Below are positions 30,700 through 38,902 of a DNA stretch of 64,000 bases, in pieces. Source of the stretch: Gammaproteobacteria bacterium (lineage in GTDB: Bacteria > Pseudomonadota > Gammaproteobacteria > Steroidobacterales > GCA-2729495); assembly GCA_016874095.1 (NCBI GenBank), contig VGVH01000010.1, forward strand, positions 1 through 64,000, given 5' to 3'. Each line of letters begins with the position of its first letter. Positions within the stretch are counted from its first letter, which is position 1. Position numbers and translations under genes: made by a program. The notes under the pieces were generated by a model. The model saw only the letters and a program-made list of their open reading frames with translations. It was not told the origin of the DNA and searched no databases.

Positions 30700-31650
30700 C
30701 TAATCCTCGCGCAGCTCCGCCACCATCCACAGACCGCGTTCGCGCGGCTGCGCGGTGCGCCAGTCGCGCAGCAGCACGGCGCGCGCGGCGGTGAGGAAGC
30801 CGCGGATGCCGTGCCAGGCCCTGCGCGGGCGCGAGACCATCGCGCGGCTGTTCCAGGCGCTGGCGCCGCGCTCGCGCACGATCTCGCCGATCTCGCGATA
30901 GACGCCGAGCGCGGTGGCGACAGCCCAGGCCGAGCGCAGCGGCAGGTCAGCGAGACCGATGCGCGCAGAGGCGTAGTAGCGATCGGCTATGTCCAGCATT
31001 CGGCGCACGACCTGGGCCACACCCTCACGCTGAGCCGGATCCGCTGCGGCTCCGTCGGGCACTCCCGACTCGGCAAGCAGGGCTGCGGGCAGATAGCAGC
31101 GGCCGTTGGCAGCATCGTCCAGTACGTCACGCGCGATGTTGGTCAGTTGGAAGGCGATGCCGAGGTCGGCGGCACGCGCCAGCACGCGCGGCTCGCGCGC
31201 GCCCATTACGTAAGCCATCATCACGCCCACGACGCCGGCGACGCGATAGCAGTAGAGCAGCGTCTGCTCGATGTCGGCATAGGCGTCGCCCCGCACGTCC
31301 ATCGCGAAGCCTTCGAGCAGCTCGAGCGCATGGCGCTCGGGGATCGCGGATTCGCGTGCCACGCGCTGGAAGGCGGCGAATACCGGGTCATGCACGGCTT
31401 CGGCGTTGAACGCCGCCCTGGTCTGCGTGCGCAAGTTCTCGAGTCGCGCCTGGCGTTCCGCCGAACTCATGCTGAACGTGCCGAAGCCGAGGTCCTGTCC
31501 GTCGATCTGGTCGTCACAGTGGCGGCACCAGGCGTAGAGCATCCAGGCGCGCTCACGGGTCGCGGTGTCGAAGAGCGACGCTGCCGTCGCGAAGCTCTTC
31601 GAGCCGCGGCGGATCATCTCGTGGCTCAGGTCGACGATTGGGTCGCTCAT
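30700..31650 (-). CDS. crtB: Phytoene/squalene synthase family, phytoene synthase
   Basis: A 316-residue prenyl synthase that condenses two GGPP into phytoene. Both Asp-rich motifs are present: CRHCDDQIDG and NIARDVLDDAANGRCYLP. The length is typical. Its ATG overlaps the crtI stop (ATGA), making it the last gene of the crt operon. It ends 12 bp from the dead ABC gene, with which it converges. Confidence 0.95.
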   Translation of the reverse strand: MSDPIVDLSHEMIRRGSKSFATAASLFDTATRERAWMLYAWCRHCDDQIDGQDLGFGTFSMSSAERQARLENLRTQTRAAFNAEAVHDPVFAAFQRVARESAIPERHALELLEGFAMDVRGDAYADIEQTLLYCYRVAGVVGVMMAYVMGAREPRVLARAADLGIAFQLTNIARDVLDDAANGRCYLPAALLAESGVPDGAAADPAQREGVAQVVRRMLDIADRYYASARIGLADLPLRSAWAVATALGVYREIGEIVRERGASAWNSRAMVSRPRRAWHGIRGFLTAARAVLLRDWRTAQPRERGLWMVAELRED

Positions 31651-33140
31651 TGCGCGACCCCGAGGTCAGCGAGCATCAGCCCGGCAGTCGCGCGCGCCGA
31701 GGCCACCACGCCGGGCACGCCGGCACCAGGGTGGGTCCCGGCACCGACGAAATACAGGCCGCCGATTTTCGGATCGCGGTTGTGCACCCTGAACCAGGCA
31801 CTCTGCGTTAGCAGCGGCTCCAGCGAGAAGGCGGAGCCATGGTGCGCGTTCAATTCGCGCCGGAAATCCAGTGGCGTGAAAATGCGCCGCGTCACGAGGT
31901 CCTGCCGCAGGCCGGGTATGGCCCGCCGTTCCACCTGCTCGAGGACGCGGTCCGCGAATTCCGGCCCGATGCGCTCCCAGTCGAGCGGTGCCTTGCCGAG
32001 ATGCGGGACGGGCGCCAGGGCGTAGAAGCCCGCCTGTCCCGGCGGCGCCAGCGACGGATCCGTGCGGGTCGGGTTGTGCAGGTACACGGAAAAGTCGTCG
32101 GCCAGCACCCCGCGGTCGAAGATGTCGGCGAGCAGCTCGCGATAACGGGGACCGAAGATCACGGTGTGGTGCGCCACCTGCGGTGCCGGACGGCGCAGGC
32201 CGAAGTACACGACGAAGAGGGAATTGCTGTGGTGACTGCGCTCGAGCCGCGGCCCCGCCTGCCGTCCCCGGTCGGTGTTGCGCAGCAGGTGCGCATAGGT
32301 GTGCACAACATCGCCGTTGCTGGCAACGGCGCGCACCGGTGTTTCGCGACCGTCGGCGGTGCGCACGGCGCTCACCCGCCCTCCCCGCACGGCGATCTCG
32401 TCCACGGGAGCGGACAGGCGCAACTCGCCGCCGAGGTCAGTGTAGAGGCGCGCCATCGCCCGCACGAGTGCATGCGTCCCTCCCCGCGGAAACCACACGC
32501 CCCAGCGACGCTCAAGTGCATGTACCAGCGCATAGATCGACGACACCGCGAACGGATTACCGCCGATGAGCAGCGACTGGAACGAGAAGGCCTGGCGCAA
32601 CTCAGGATCGCGGATGAATCCGGACACGATGCCGTACACGGTGCGCCAGCTCTTCAGGCGCGTGAGCTGCGGCAGCGCGCGCACCATGCTCCACCAGTCG
32701 AGAAACGGCTCGTGCCCGAGCCGCACGTACCCCTGCTCGCACACGGCCTCGGAGTAACGCAGGAAGCGCCGGTAGCCCTCGGCGTCCGGCGCGTGCTTGC
32801 TGCGGACCTGCGCGGCGACCGCTTCGGCGTCGCCGTTGTATTCCATCTCGAAGCCGCTCTCCCACGACAGGCGGTAGTACGGATCCACCGGCAGAAGCTC
32901 GCAGTAATCCGCCAGCTGGCGCCCGGACAATGCAAAAAGATGCTCGATCGCGTTCGGTGCAGTGATGACCGTGGGCCCGGCATCGAACACGAAGCCCTGA
33001 TCCTCGTAGACGTAGGCGCGGCCGCCCGGCTTGTCACGCTGCTCGAAGAGGATCGTCGGGATGCCGGCAGACTGCAGGCGGATCGCGAGCGCGAGGCCGC
33101 CGAAGCCGGCACCGATGACTGCGACCGGCGGCCCGCTCAT
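31647..33140 (-). CDS. crtI: Phytoene desaturase
   Basis: A 497-residue FAD enzyme converting phytoene to lycopene or a related polyene. The N-terminal dinucleotide fold is VIGAGFGGLALAIRL, and the C-terminal CrtI signature GLYFVGAGTHPGAGVPGV is intact. It overlaps crtY upstream and crtB downstream by 4 bp each, so the three are translationally coupled. The number of desaturations cannot be read from sequence. Confidence 0.95.
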   Translation of the reverse strand: MSGPPVAVIGAGFGGLALAIRLQSAGIPTILFEQRDKPGGRAYVYEDQGFVFDAGPTVITAPNAIEHLFALSGRQLADYCELLPVDPYYRLSWESGFEMEYNGDAEAVAAQVRSKHAPDAEGYRRFLRYSEAVCEQGYVRLGHEPFLDWWSMVRALPQLTRLKSWRTVYGIVSGFIRDPELRQAFSFQSLLIGGNPFAVSSIYALVHALERRWGVWFPRGGTHALVRAMARLYTDLGGELRLSAPVDEIAVRGGRVSAVRTADGRETPVRAVASNGDVVHTYAHLLRNTDRGRQAGPRLERSHHSNSLFVVYFGLRRPAPQVAHHTVIFGPRYRELLADIFDRGVLADDFSVYLHNPTRTDPSLAPPGQAGFYALAPVPHLGKAPLDWERIGPEFADRVLEQVERRAIPGLRQDLVTRRIFTPLDFRRELNAHHGSAFSLEPLLTQSAWFRVHNRDPKIGGLYFVGAGTHPGAGVPGVVASARATAGLMLADLGVAQ

Positions 33141-34297
33141 GCCGTGCCGCCCTTCAGCGCGCCGCGCGCGATGGTCGCGACCGCGCGACCCACGGGCACC
33201 GGCGGGCGGCCGCTGAGCAGCCGCAGCGGATCCAGTCCGCGAAGGCGACCCGCATAGAAGCGCTCGATGAGCGGTGCGGGCAACCGGTAGAAATGTTCAA
33301 GCGTGCGATAGCGCTCGGCGGGCGCGGCCGCCTCGAACATCAGGCGGTTCAACAGGCGCGCGAACCACTGGCGGCGCCAGCGCTCGAGCGAGCGGGCGCG
33401 GATAGCCGCCCCCACCGCCGCGCTCTCGAGGCGCGGCGCCGCCGCGATCTCGTCCGCCAGCCGCACGGCATCCGGCAGCGAGTATCCCGTCGTGTGGTGG
33501 AAGAGCAGCGCACGCATGCCGGTGCGCGGAACCGCCGCGCCCGCCTGCTGCCAGTACTGCTCCGCGTTGCCGGCCAGCACGATCGGCAGGCAGCCTTGTT
33601 CCTCGCGATCCACCCGCACGACGCTCCAGCCGGAGGCCTCGGCATAGTGCAGGCAGCGCCTGCGGTACGCCGCCGTGTCGAGCGCTGCATTCGCGCTGTA
33701 GCAGGTGTCCTCGACGAGGAGCCGCCGCTCGCCGAGCGGCAGCACGTACACGAACCGGTAACCGTCCAGTTGCTCCACCGTTGCGTCCATGAGTAGCGGC
33801 AGCGTCATGCCGTGCGCGCGCGCGGTCTCGATCTCGACGCCGACGAACTTCTGCCAGGCGAGATCGAAGCCGCCGAGCGCAGGCGCGCCGCGACCGTCGA
33901 GGACCAGGTCAGCCGGGATGGCCTCGCCGTCGGTGAGCCGCACGCCGTCCGGTCCGACGTCCGCCACCTGCGCCCGCGTGCGCAGCCTCGCGCCCAGGCG
34001 ATCGGCAAGGCGCTCATGCAGGTGCGCGGATGTGACGCTGTGGTACGGGGTGTCGAGGCGGCGCGAGTAGGCGGGGAAGCGGACTTCCTGCGCGTCCCAG
34101 GAAGCCGCGACCAGGGGTCGCATCCAGGCGAGGGCCTGCGCTGCGAGGTCGCTCGCGTGGTACGACCAGGTGTGATTGCCGCCAAGCGCCTCGCCTTGCT
34201 CGAGCAGGGTGATATCCACTCCAGGCCGGCGCTCCGCCAGTCGCCAGGCAATCAGCGAATTCGCCAGCCCGCCGCCGACCAGGACGACGCGCGTCAA
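33137..34297 (-). CDS. crtY: Lycopene beta-cyclase
   Basis: A 386-residue FAD/NAD-dependent cyclase of the CrtY type. The N-terminal VVLVGGGLANSLIAWRLA and LGGNHTWSYH are characteristic, as are RFVYVLPLGERRLLVEDT and TGYSLPDAVRLAD. The start is TTG 34297, overlapping the upstream thioredoxin-like stop (TTGA), with GAGG eight bases upstream. It would make beta-carotene from lycopene. No crtZ or crtW follows in the window. Confidence 0.94.
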   Translation of the reverse strand: MTRVVLVGGGLANSLIAWRLAERRPGVDITLLEQGEALGGNHTWSYHASDLAAQALAWMRPLVAASWDAQEVRFPAYSRRLDTPYHSVTSAHLHERLADRLGARLRTRAQVADVGPDGVRLTDGEAIPADLVLDGRGAPALGGFDLAWQKFVGVEIETARAHGMTLPLLMDATVEQLDGYRFVYVLPLGERRLLVEDTCYSANAALDTAAYRRRCLHYAEASGWSVVRVDREEQGCLPIVLAGNAEQYWQQAGAAVPRTGMRALLFHHTTGYSLPDAVRLADEIAAAPRLESAAVGAAIRARSLERWRRQWFARLLNRLMFEAAAPAERYRTLEHFYRLPAPLIERFYAGRLRGLDPLRLLSGRPPVPVGRAVATIARGALKGGTA

Positions 34298-34779
34298 GCC
34301 GCCTGCCTCAATCGCGCGACTGACTGGAGCAGCCGCTCGCCGCCTTCCGCCGTCCAGCGGCCGCGCAGATGTTCGACCACGTTGCCGTTGCCACCGAGGA
34401 CGAGGATATTCGGCGCACCGGTGTCGAGTGACAAGGTTCGCGCCCAGTCGCGCTCGAGGTCGATCAGGACGGAAACCTCAGGCGGCACGCGGCGCGCGAG
34501 CACGGTCCTGACCCGCTCGAGCTCGGGCTTGCTGTCCTCGTCGACATCCGCCACGGTGACGACGGGCAGGTCAGGATAACGCCCGAGCAGCTGTTCCTCC
34601 CAGCGCCGGACCTGTGCGAGCCGTCGCGCGTCGACAACCACCACGACCGCAACCTGGCCACGGTGCGCGACGAGTCCGCCGCTGCCGCCGCGCTGGTCCG
34701 GCCATTCGAGCTCAAGCAGCGGACCCAGGCCGCTGGTGGCGGCGAGCAGGACGGCGAGGATACAGGCGGACAGGTGCAT
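34294..34779 (-). CDS. Exported thioredoxin-fold-like protein heading the crt operon
   Basis: A 161-residue protein. ATG 34779 gives a signal peptide (MHLSACILAVLLAATSG); the track start is too early. The mature part has thioredoxin-like strands (QVAVVVVVDARRLAQVRRWEEQL, LPVVTVADVDED, PNILVLGGNGNVVEHLRG) but lacks a CxxC motif, so it is not a redox thioredoxin. It is coupled to crtY by a TTGA overlap. The reason for its place in a carotenoid operon is unclear. Confidence 0.78.
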   Translation of the reverse strand: MHLSACILAVLLAATSGLGPLLELEWPDQRGGSGGLVAHRGQVAVVVVVDARRLAQVRRWEEQLLGRYPDLPVVTVADVDEDSKPELERVRTVLARRVPPEVSVLIDLERDWARTLSLDTGAPNILVLGGNGNVVEHLRGRWTAEGGERLLQSVARLRQAA

Positions 34780-34903
34780 GGCGGCTCGGCGCAATATTCC
34801 GCAACGGCCAACGGAAAGCCAGCCCGGCGGACAGGCTGACCGAAAGGCAGTCGCAGATATTGATTCGCCAGGCCCCGCAGAATGGATGCTGGCAGACGGC
34901 AGA

Positions 34904-34927
34904 CAGGCCGGGCTTGCGCCCGGCCTG
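34904..34927. terminator. Perfect 10-bp stem with tetraloop after hsp20
   Basis: The sequence caggccgggc-ttgc-gcccggcctg forms a GC-rich hairpin 22 bp beyond the hsp20 stop and before the crt operon. No U-tract follows on either strand, so it would be at best a factor-assisted terminator or an mRNA-protecting stem. Confidence 0.45.
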
Positions 34928-34948
34928 CGGTCCACGGCAGGCAGGAAA

Positions 34949-35389
34949 TCAGCGAACCTGGATGTCTATCGCGCGCGGCTTCGCCGCTTCGGCCTTCGGG
35001 ATCCGCACGGTCAGTACGCCGTCGCGCGACTCCGCGCTGATCCGGGCAGCGTCGGCATCGGGCGGCAAACTGAAACTGCGCGCAAAGTTGCCGTAGAACG
35101 ACTCGACGCGATGCTGCCGCTCGCTGTTGTCGCGACGCTCGTAACGGCGCTCGCCACGGATCGTGAGTACGCCTTCCTGGACGGTCACGCTCACGTCCTT
35201 GCGCTCGACGGCGGGCAGCTCGGCCTTGACGATGTACTCCTGGTCGGTCTCAGCGACATCCGCCACGGGGCGCCACTCGGCGGCTGCGTCGCCGCTGCCG
35301 GCAGCAGGCGCGGCACGACCGAAAATCGGGTTGTAGCGCGAAAAGATGCCCTCGAACTCCCGCAAGGGGCTCCAGCTCACCAGGGTCAT
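34949..35389 (-). CDS. Hsp20/alpha-crystallin small heat-shock protein
   Basis: A 146-residue cytoplasmic holdase. The alpha-crystallin domain spans about residues 45-140 (IVKAELPAVERKDVSVTV, GVLTIRGERR, FSLPPDADAARISAESRDGVLTVRIPK). The start ATG has GAGGAG eight bases upstream. A sigma-32-like promoter lies in front of it (see 35444), consistent with heat induction. Confidence 0.95.
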   Translation of the reverse strand: MTLVSWSPLREFEGIFSRYNPIFGRAAPAAGSGDAAAEWRPVADVAETDQEYIVKAELPAVERKDVSVTVQEGVLTIRGERRYERRDNSERQHRVESFYGNFARSFSLPPDADAARISAESRDGVLTVRIPKAEAAKPRAIDIQVR

Positions 35390-35443
35390 GGGTGGTCTCC
35401 TCTGTTGACGATGTCAAAGCCGGACAGCGCCGGCGATGACCCT

Positions 35444-35472
35444 TCAATGGAGACCGCGGCGGGCTTTTCAAG
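35444..35472 (-). promoter_or_regulatory. Sigma-32-like heat-shock promoter for hsp20
   Basis: On the minus strand CTTGAA, a 14-bp spacer and CTCCATTGA closely match the sigma-32 consensus (CTTGAA / CCCCATnTA). It would give a leader of about 50 nt before the hsp20 ATG. The -35 CTTGAA lies in the loop region of an inverted repeat (GGCGGGCTT/AAGCCCCGCC, about 35456-35485) that could also terminate the upstream PLP-enzyme gene. Confidence 0.65.
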
Positions 35473-35504
35473 CCCCGCCGGCGTCGCGGAAAATCCATAC
35501 GCCG

Positions 35505-36662
35505 TCACGCGCCGACGCGCTTCAGCGCCTCATCCAGCGCGCCGATGAGGTCCTCGACGTCTTCCATGCCGACCGACAGCCGCACGAGCCCGTCGGTGAT
35601 GCCGACCCGCCCACGCTCCTCCGGTTCGACGTCGGCGTGGGTCATCGTCACCGGATGCGTGATGAGCGACTCGACTGAGCCCAGGTTCTCGGCAAGACTC
35701 CACAGCTCCACGCTGTCCATCAGCGCCTTGCCCGCACGTACGCCGCCCTTGACCTCGAACCACAGCATGGCGCCGAAGCCCGTCGCCTGGCTCTTCGCGA
35801 GCGCATGCTGCGGAAACGACTCGAGGCCCGGATAGCGCACCTGCGCGACCTTCGGATGCTGCTCCAGCCAGCGCGCGATGACGAGCGCGTTCGCCGACTG
35901 CCGCTCGAGCCGCACTGACAGCGTCTTGCAGCCCTGCAGGGTGAGCCATGCGCCCTGCGGCGACATGATCATCCCGGTGGCATTCATCACAAAGCGCAGC
36001 GCGGCGTCGAGCTCCTGCGTCTTCGCGATCACCGCGCCACCGACGGTGGCGTTGTGGCCGTCGAAGTACTTGGTGGTGCTGTGCACCGAGAGATCGGCGC
36101 CGAGCTCGAGTGGCCGCTGGTAGTAAGGCGTGAGAAACGTGTTGTCCACGGCGTGCAGGACGCCGGCTTCCCTGGCGATCTTCGAGATCGCGGCCAGGTC
36201 CGTCAGCTTCAGCGTCGGGTTCGCTGGTGTCTCCGTGAGGATGAGCCGGGTGTTCGGCTTCAGCGCGGCGCGCACGGTCTCGGGTCGCGACATGTCGGCA
36301 AAGGTGAAGCTCACGCCGAAGCGGCTGAAGATCTTCGTCGACAGCCGGTAGGTGCCGCCGTAGGCGACATCAGCGACGATGGCGTGGTCGCCCGCATTGA
36401 GGAAAGCGAGGTACACCGCCTGGAGTGCGGCCATGCCAGTGCCATAGCAGGTGCAGTCGGCGCCACCCTCGAGGTCCGCGAGCTTCATCTCGAGCGCGCG
36501 CACGGTCGGGTTCGCCGATCGCGAATAGGAGTAGCCCTTGCGCAGGTACTCGTCGACCGACTCCTGCACATAGGTCGTGGTCTGGTAGATCGGTGTCAGG
36601 ATTGCGCCCGTAACCGGGTCCGGCTGAACGCCTGCGTGGATCTGTCGGGTGTTGAAGCCCAT
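35505..36662 (-). CDS. Cystathionine gamma-synthase/gamma-lyase family PLP enzyme
   Basis: A 385-residue Cys/Met-metabolism PLP enzyme. The PLP Lys lies in SVHSTTKYFDGHN; YSYSRSANPT, DVAYGGTYRL and TETPANPTLKLTD are family motifs. I prefer ATG 36662 (AGGAA six bases upstream, MGFNTRQIHAG) over the track start at 36686. Synthase and lyase forms cannot be separated by eye. The gene is divergent from a small cupin gene. Confidence 0.92.
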   Translation of the reverse strand: MGFNTRQIHAGVQPDPVTGAILTPIYQTTTYVQESVDEYLRKGYSYSRSANPTVRALEMKLADLEGGADCTCYGTGMAALQAVYLAFLNAGDHAIVADVAYGGTYRLSTKIFSRFGVSFTFADMSRPETVRAALKPNTRLILTETPANPTLKLTDLAAISKIAREAGVLHAVDNTFLTPYYQRPLELGADLSVHSTTKYFDGHNATVGGAVIAKTQELDAALRFVMNATGMIMSPQGAWLTLQGCKTLSVRLERQSANALVIARWLEQHPKVAQVRYPGLESFPQHALAKSQATGFGAMLWFEVKGGVRAGKALMDSVELWSLAENLGSVESLITHPVTMTHADVEPEERGRVGITDGLVRLSVGMEDVEDLIGALDEALKRVGA

Positions 36663-36757
36663 GGAATTTCCTAATTTTTCTGTCATTTCCGTAGTGGCAG
36701 TTTAAACCGCACCGCTGCCGGCTTGCGTCGCCGGCCGGCTTTCCGGATCATGCGGCC

Positions 36758-37093
36758 ATGTCCCAGGAAGCCCTGCAGGTCTTCAATGTCGCCAGCCTGC
36801 GCAGCGAGGTGGCGGGGCCAGAACCGCGCTATTTCGAGTTCCTGGGTGGCGAACGCCTGACCGGAGGGCTTTACCGCCTGCCGGCCGGCTCGCACGACCT
36901 GCAGACACCGCACCTGGAGGACGAAGTCTACTTCGTCCTGGAGGGCAGCGCCCGCATCCGCTCGGGCGACGTCGTCCGCGACGTGAAGCCCGGCATGGTG
37001 CTATTCATCCGCGCCAATGCGCGCCACGCCTTCATCGAGATCAGCGAAGACCTGACGCTGCTGGCCGTGTTCAGCGCGGCAACGGACGCCTAG
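36758..37093 (+). CDS. Small single-domain cupin protein
   Basis: A 111-residue cupin. Motif 1 is visible as TPHLEDEVYFVLEGSARI (metal-binding His and Glu) and motif 2 as GMVLFIRANARHAF. No clear Shine-Dalgarno precedes the ATG. Its end overlaps the convergent acyl-CoA dehydrogenase gene by 4 bp. The function is unknown; many such cupins are metal-dependent enzymes or sensors. Confidence 0.87.
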   Translation: MSQEALQVFNVASLRSEVAGPEPRYFEFLGGERLTGGLYRLPAGSHDLQTPHLEDEVYFVLEGSARIRSGDVVRDVKPGMVLFIRANARHAFIEISEDLTLLAVFSAATDA

Positions 37094-38862
37094 AGCTGGT
37101 TCTCCGGCAGGGCGAGCAAGTCATCGCTGCCAGCCACGATCGCCTGTCGGCTGGCCTCGGCCTGCGGCAGGATCTGTGTCGCATAGAACGCAGCAGTCGC
37201 CAGCCGCGCCTCCAGGAAAGCCCTGTCGCCGCCGCCGGCGCCGAGGAGTCGCACGGCTGCCAGGGCAGAACGGCCGTGTTGCCAGGCGCCGAGCAGCACG
37301 CCGGTGAGCATCAGCAGGTGGTATGACGCTGCGCCCGGGATCGCCGGGTGCCGCTGCCAGTTGCCGGCGAGCCACGCCGCACTCGCCGCCAGCGCGGCAA
37401 CGCCGCGCTCGAGGCCTGCCGCTATCACCGCCAGTCGCTCACCGCCGGCTTTCAGTTCACGCACGGTCGCCCGCATGTCGGCGATCAGCGCCTGCAGAGC
37501 GGTTCCTCCATCGCGCAGGATCTTGCGGCCGACGAAATCGCCCGCCTGGATGCCGGTGGTACCTTCGTAGATCGTGGTGATGCGGGCGTCGCGGTAGTAC
37601 TGGGCAACACCGGTTTCCTCGACGTATCCCATGCCGCCGTGCACCTGCAGGCCGATCGACGTCAGCTGCTGCGCGGTCTCCGTGCACCAGCCCTTGATCA
37701 CGGGAATCAGCAGGTCGACGCGGGCCTGGTGCCGCGCCCGCGCGGCCGGATCCGGCGCATGATGGGCAAAGTCGAGGTCGGCAGCGACGCAATAGGCCGC
37801 GGCGCGCATCGCTTCGATCTGCGACTTCATCGTGACCACCATGCGCCGCACGTCCGGGTGGCCGATGATCGCTCGGCTGCGGCCATCGGCCGTGCGGCCC
37901 TGCACGCGGTCGCGCGCGTAGGCGCGGGCCTTCTGGTACGAGCGCTCGGAAATGGCGATGCCCTCGAGGCCGACGCCGAGGCGCGCATGGTTCATCATCG
38001 TGAACATGCAGGCGAGCCCCCTGCCCTCCTCGCCAACGAGGTAGCCGATGGCGTTGTCGAAGGCCATCACGCAGGTCGGGCTGCCGTGGATGCCGAGCTT
38101 GTGCTCGACCGACACCGGCGCGACGCCGTTGCGCGCGCCGATCGAACCGTCCGGGTTTACGAGGAACTTCGGCACGAGGAACAGCGAGGTGCCGCGCGTT
38201 CCGGCCTCCGCGTCCGGCAACCGGGCGAGCACGAGATGGACGATGTTGTCCGCCATGTCGTGGTCGCCCCAGGTGATGAAGATCTTCTGGCCGCTCACGC
38301 GGTAGTGGTCGCCTTCACGGACGGCCTGCGTGCGCACGGCGGCAAGATCCGAGCCGGCCTGCGGCTCGGTGAGGTTCATCGTTCCCGTCCACTCGCCGGA
38401 AGCCATGCGCTGGACGTATGTGCGCCGCAGGGTCGCACTGCCGTGGCTCTCGATGGTGCGGGCGGCGGCTTGTGTCAGCAGCGGGCAGAGCGCCCAGGCT
38501 AGATTGGCCGCCTGCCAGATTTCCTCGGCCGCGACACCAACGGCGTACGGCAGACCCTGGCCGCCCATGCCGGCATCCAGCGACAGGCCCGCCCAGCCTC
38601 CCGCGGTGAACTGCCGGTAAACGTCGATGAATTCCGGCGGCACGACGACCCCGCCGTTCTGGATCCGAGTACCGGCGCGATCGCCGATGGCGTTCGTCGG
38701 CGCAATCACGTCGGCGGCGAGCTGCGCTGCCTCGCCAAGCACGGCTTCCACGACATCGGCGGTTGCATCCGTATAGGCGGGCAGCGTCGCGACGGCGTCG
38801 ATGCCGGCCAGTTCGCGCAGCACGAACATCATCTCCCTGACGGGCGCCTGGTAATCGGACAT
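37090..38862 (-). CDS. Acyl-CoA dehydrogenase, long (about 590-residue) form
   Basis: A 590-residue FAD enzyme of the extended ACAD family with an N-terminal extension (MSDYQAPVREMMFVL) and a C-terminal helical domain. Motifs are MNLTEPQAGSDLA (FAD), GEWTGTM, GSPTCVMAFD, MMNHARLGVGLEGIA and QVHGGMGYVEE, with YRDARITTIYEGTTGIQ near the usual catalytic Glu region. ATG 38862 replaces the too-long track start. It oxidises an acyl-CoA to an enoyl-CoA, with unknown chain specificity. Confidence 0.94.
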   Translation of the reverse strand: MSDYQAPVREMMFVLRELAGIDAVATLPAYTDATADVVEAVLGEAAQLAADVIAPTNAIGDRAGTRIQNGGVVVPPEFIDVYRQFTAGGWAGLSLDAGMGGQGLPYAVGVAAEEIWQAANLAWALCPLLTQAAARTIESHGSATLRRTYVQRMASGEWTGTMNLTEPQAGSDLAAVRTQAVREGDHYRVSGQKIFITWGDHDMADNIVHLVLARLPDAEAGTRGTSLFLVPKFLVNPDGSIGARNGVAPVSVEHKLGIHGSPTCVMAFDNAIGYLVGEEGRGLACMFTMMNHARLGVGLEGIAISERSYQKARAYARDRVQGRTADGRSRAIIGHPDVRRMVVTMKSQIEAMRAAAYCVAADLDFAHHAPDPAARARHQARVDLLIPVIKGWCTETAQQLTSIGLQVHGGMGYVEETGVAQYYRDARITTIYEGTTGIQAGDFVGRKILRDGGTALQALIADMRATVRELKAGGERLAVIAAGLERGVAALAASAAWLAGNWQRHPAIPGAASYHLLMLTGVLLGAWQHGRSALAAVRLLGAGGGDRAFLEARLATAAFYATQILPQAEASRQAIVAGSDDLLALPENQL

Positions 38863-38902
38863 GGAAGCGGCTCTGGCGGGTGTTCTTGTCGTTCGGCCGG
38901 CT

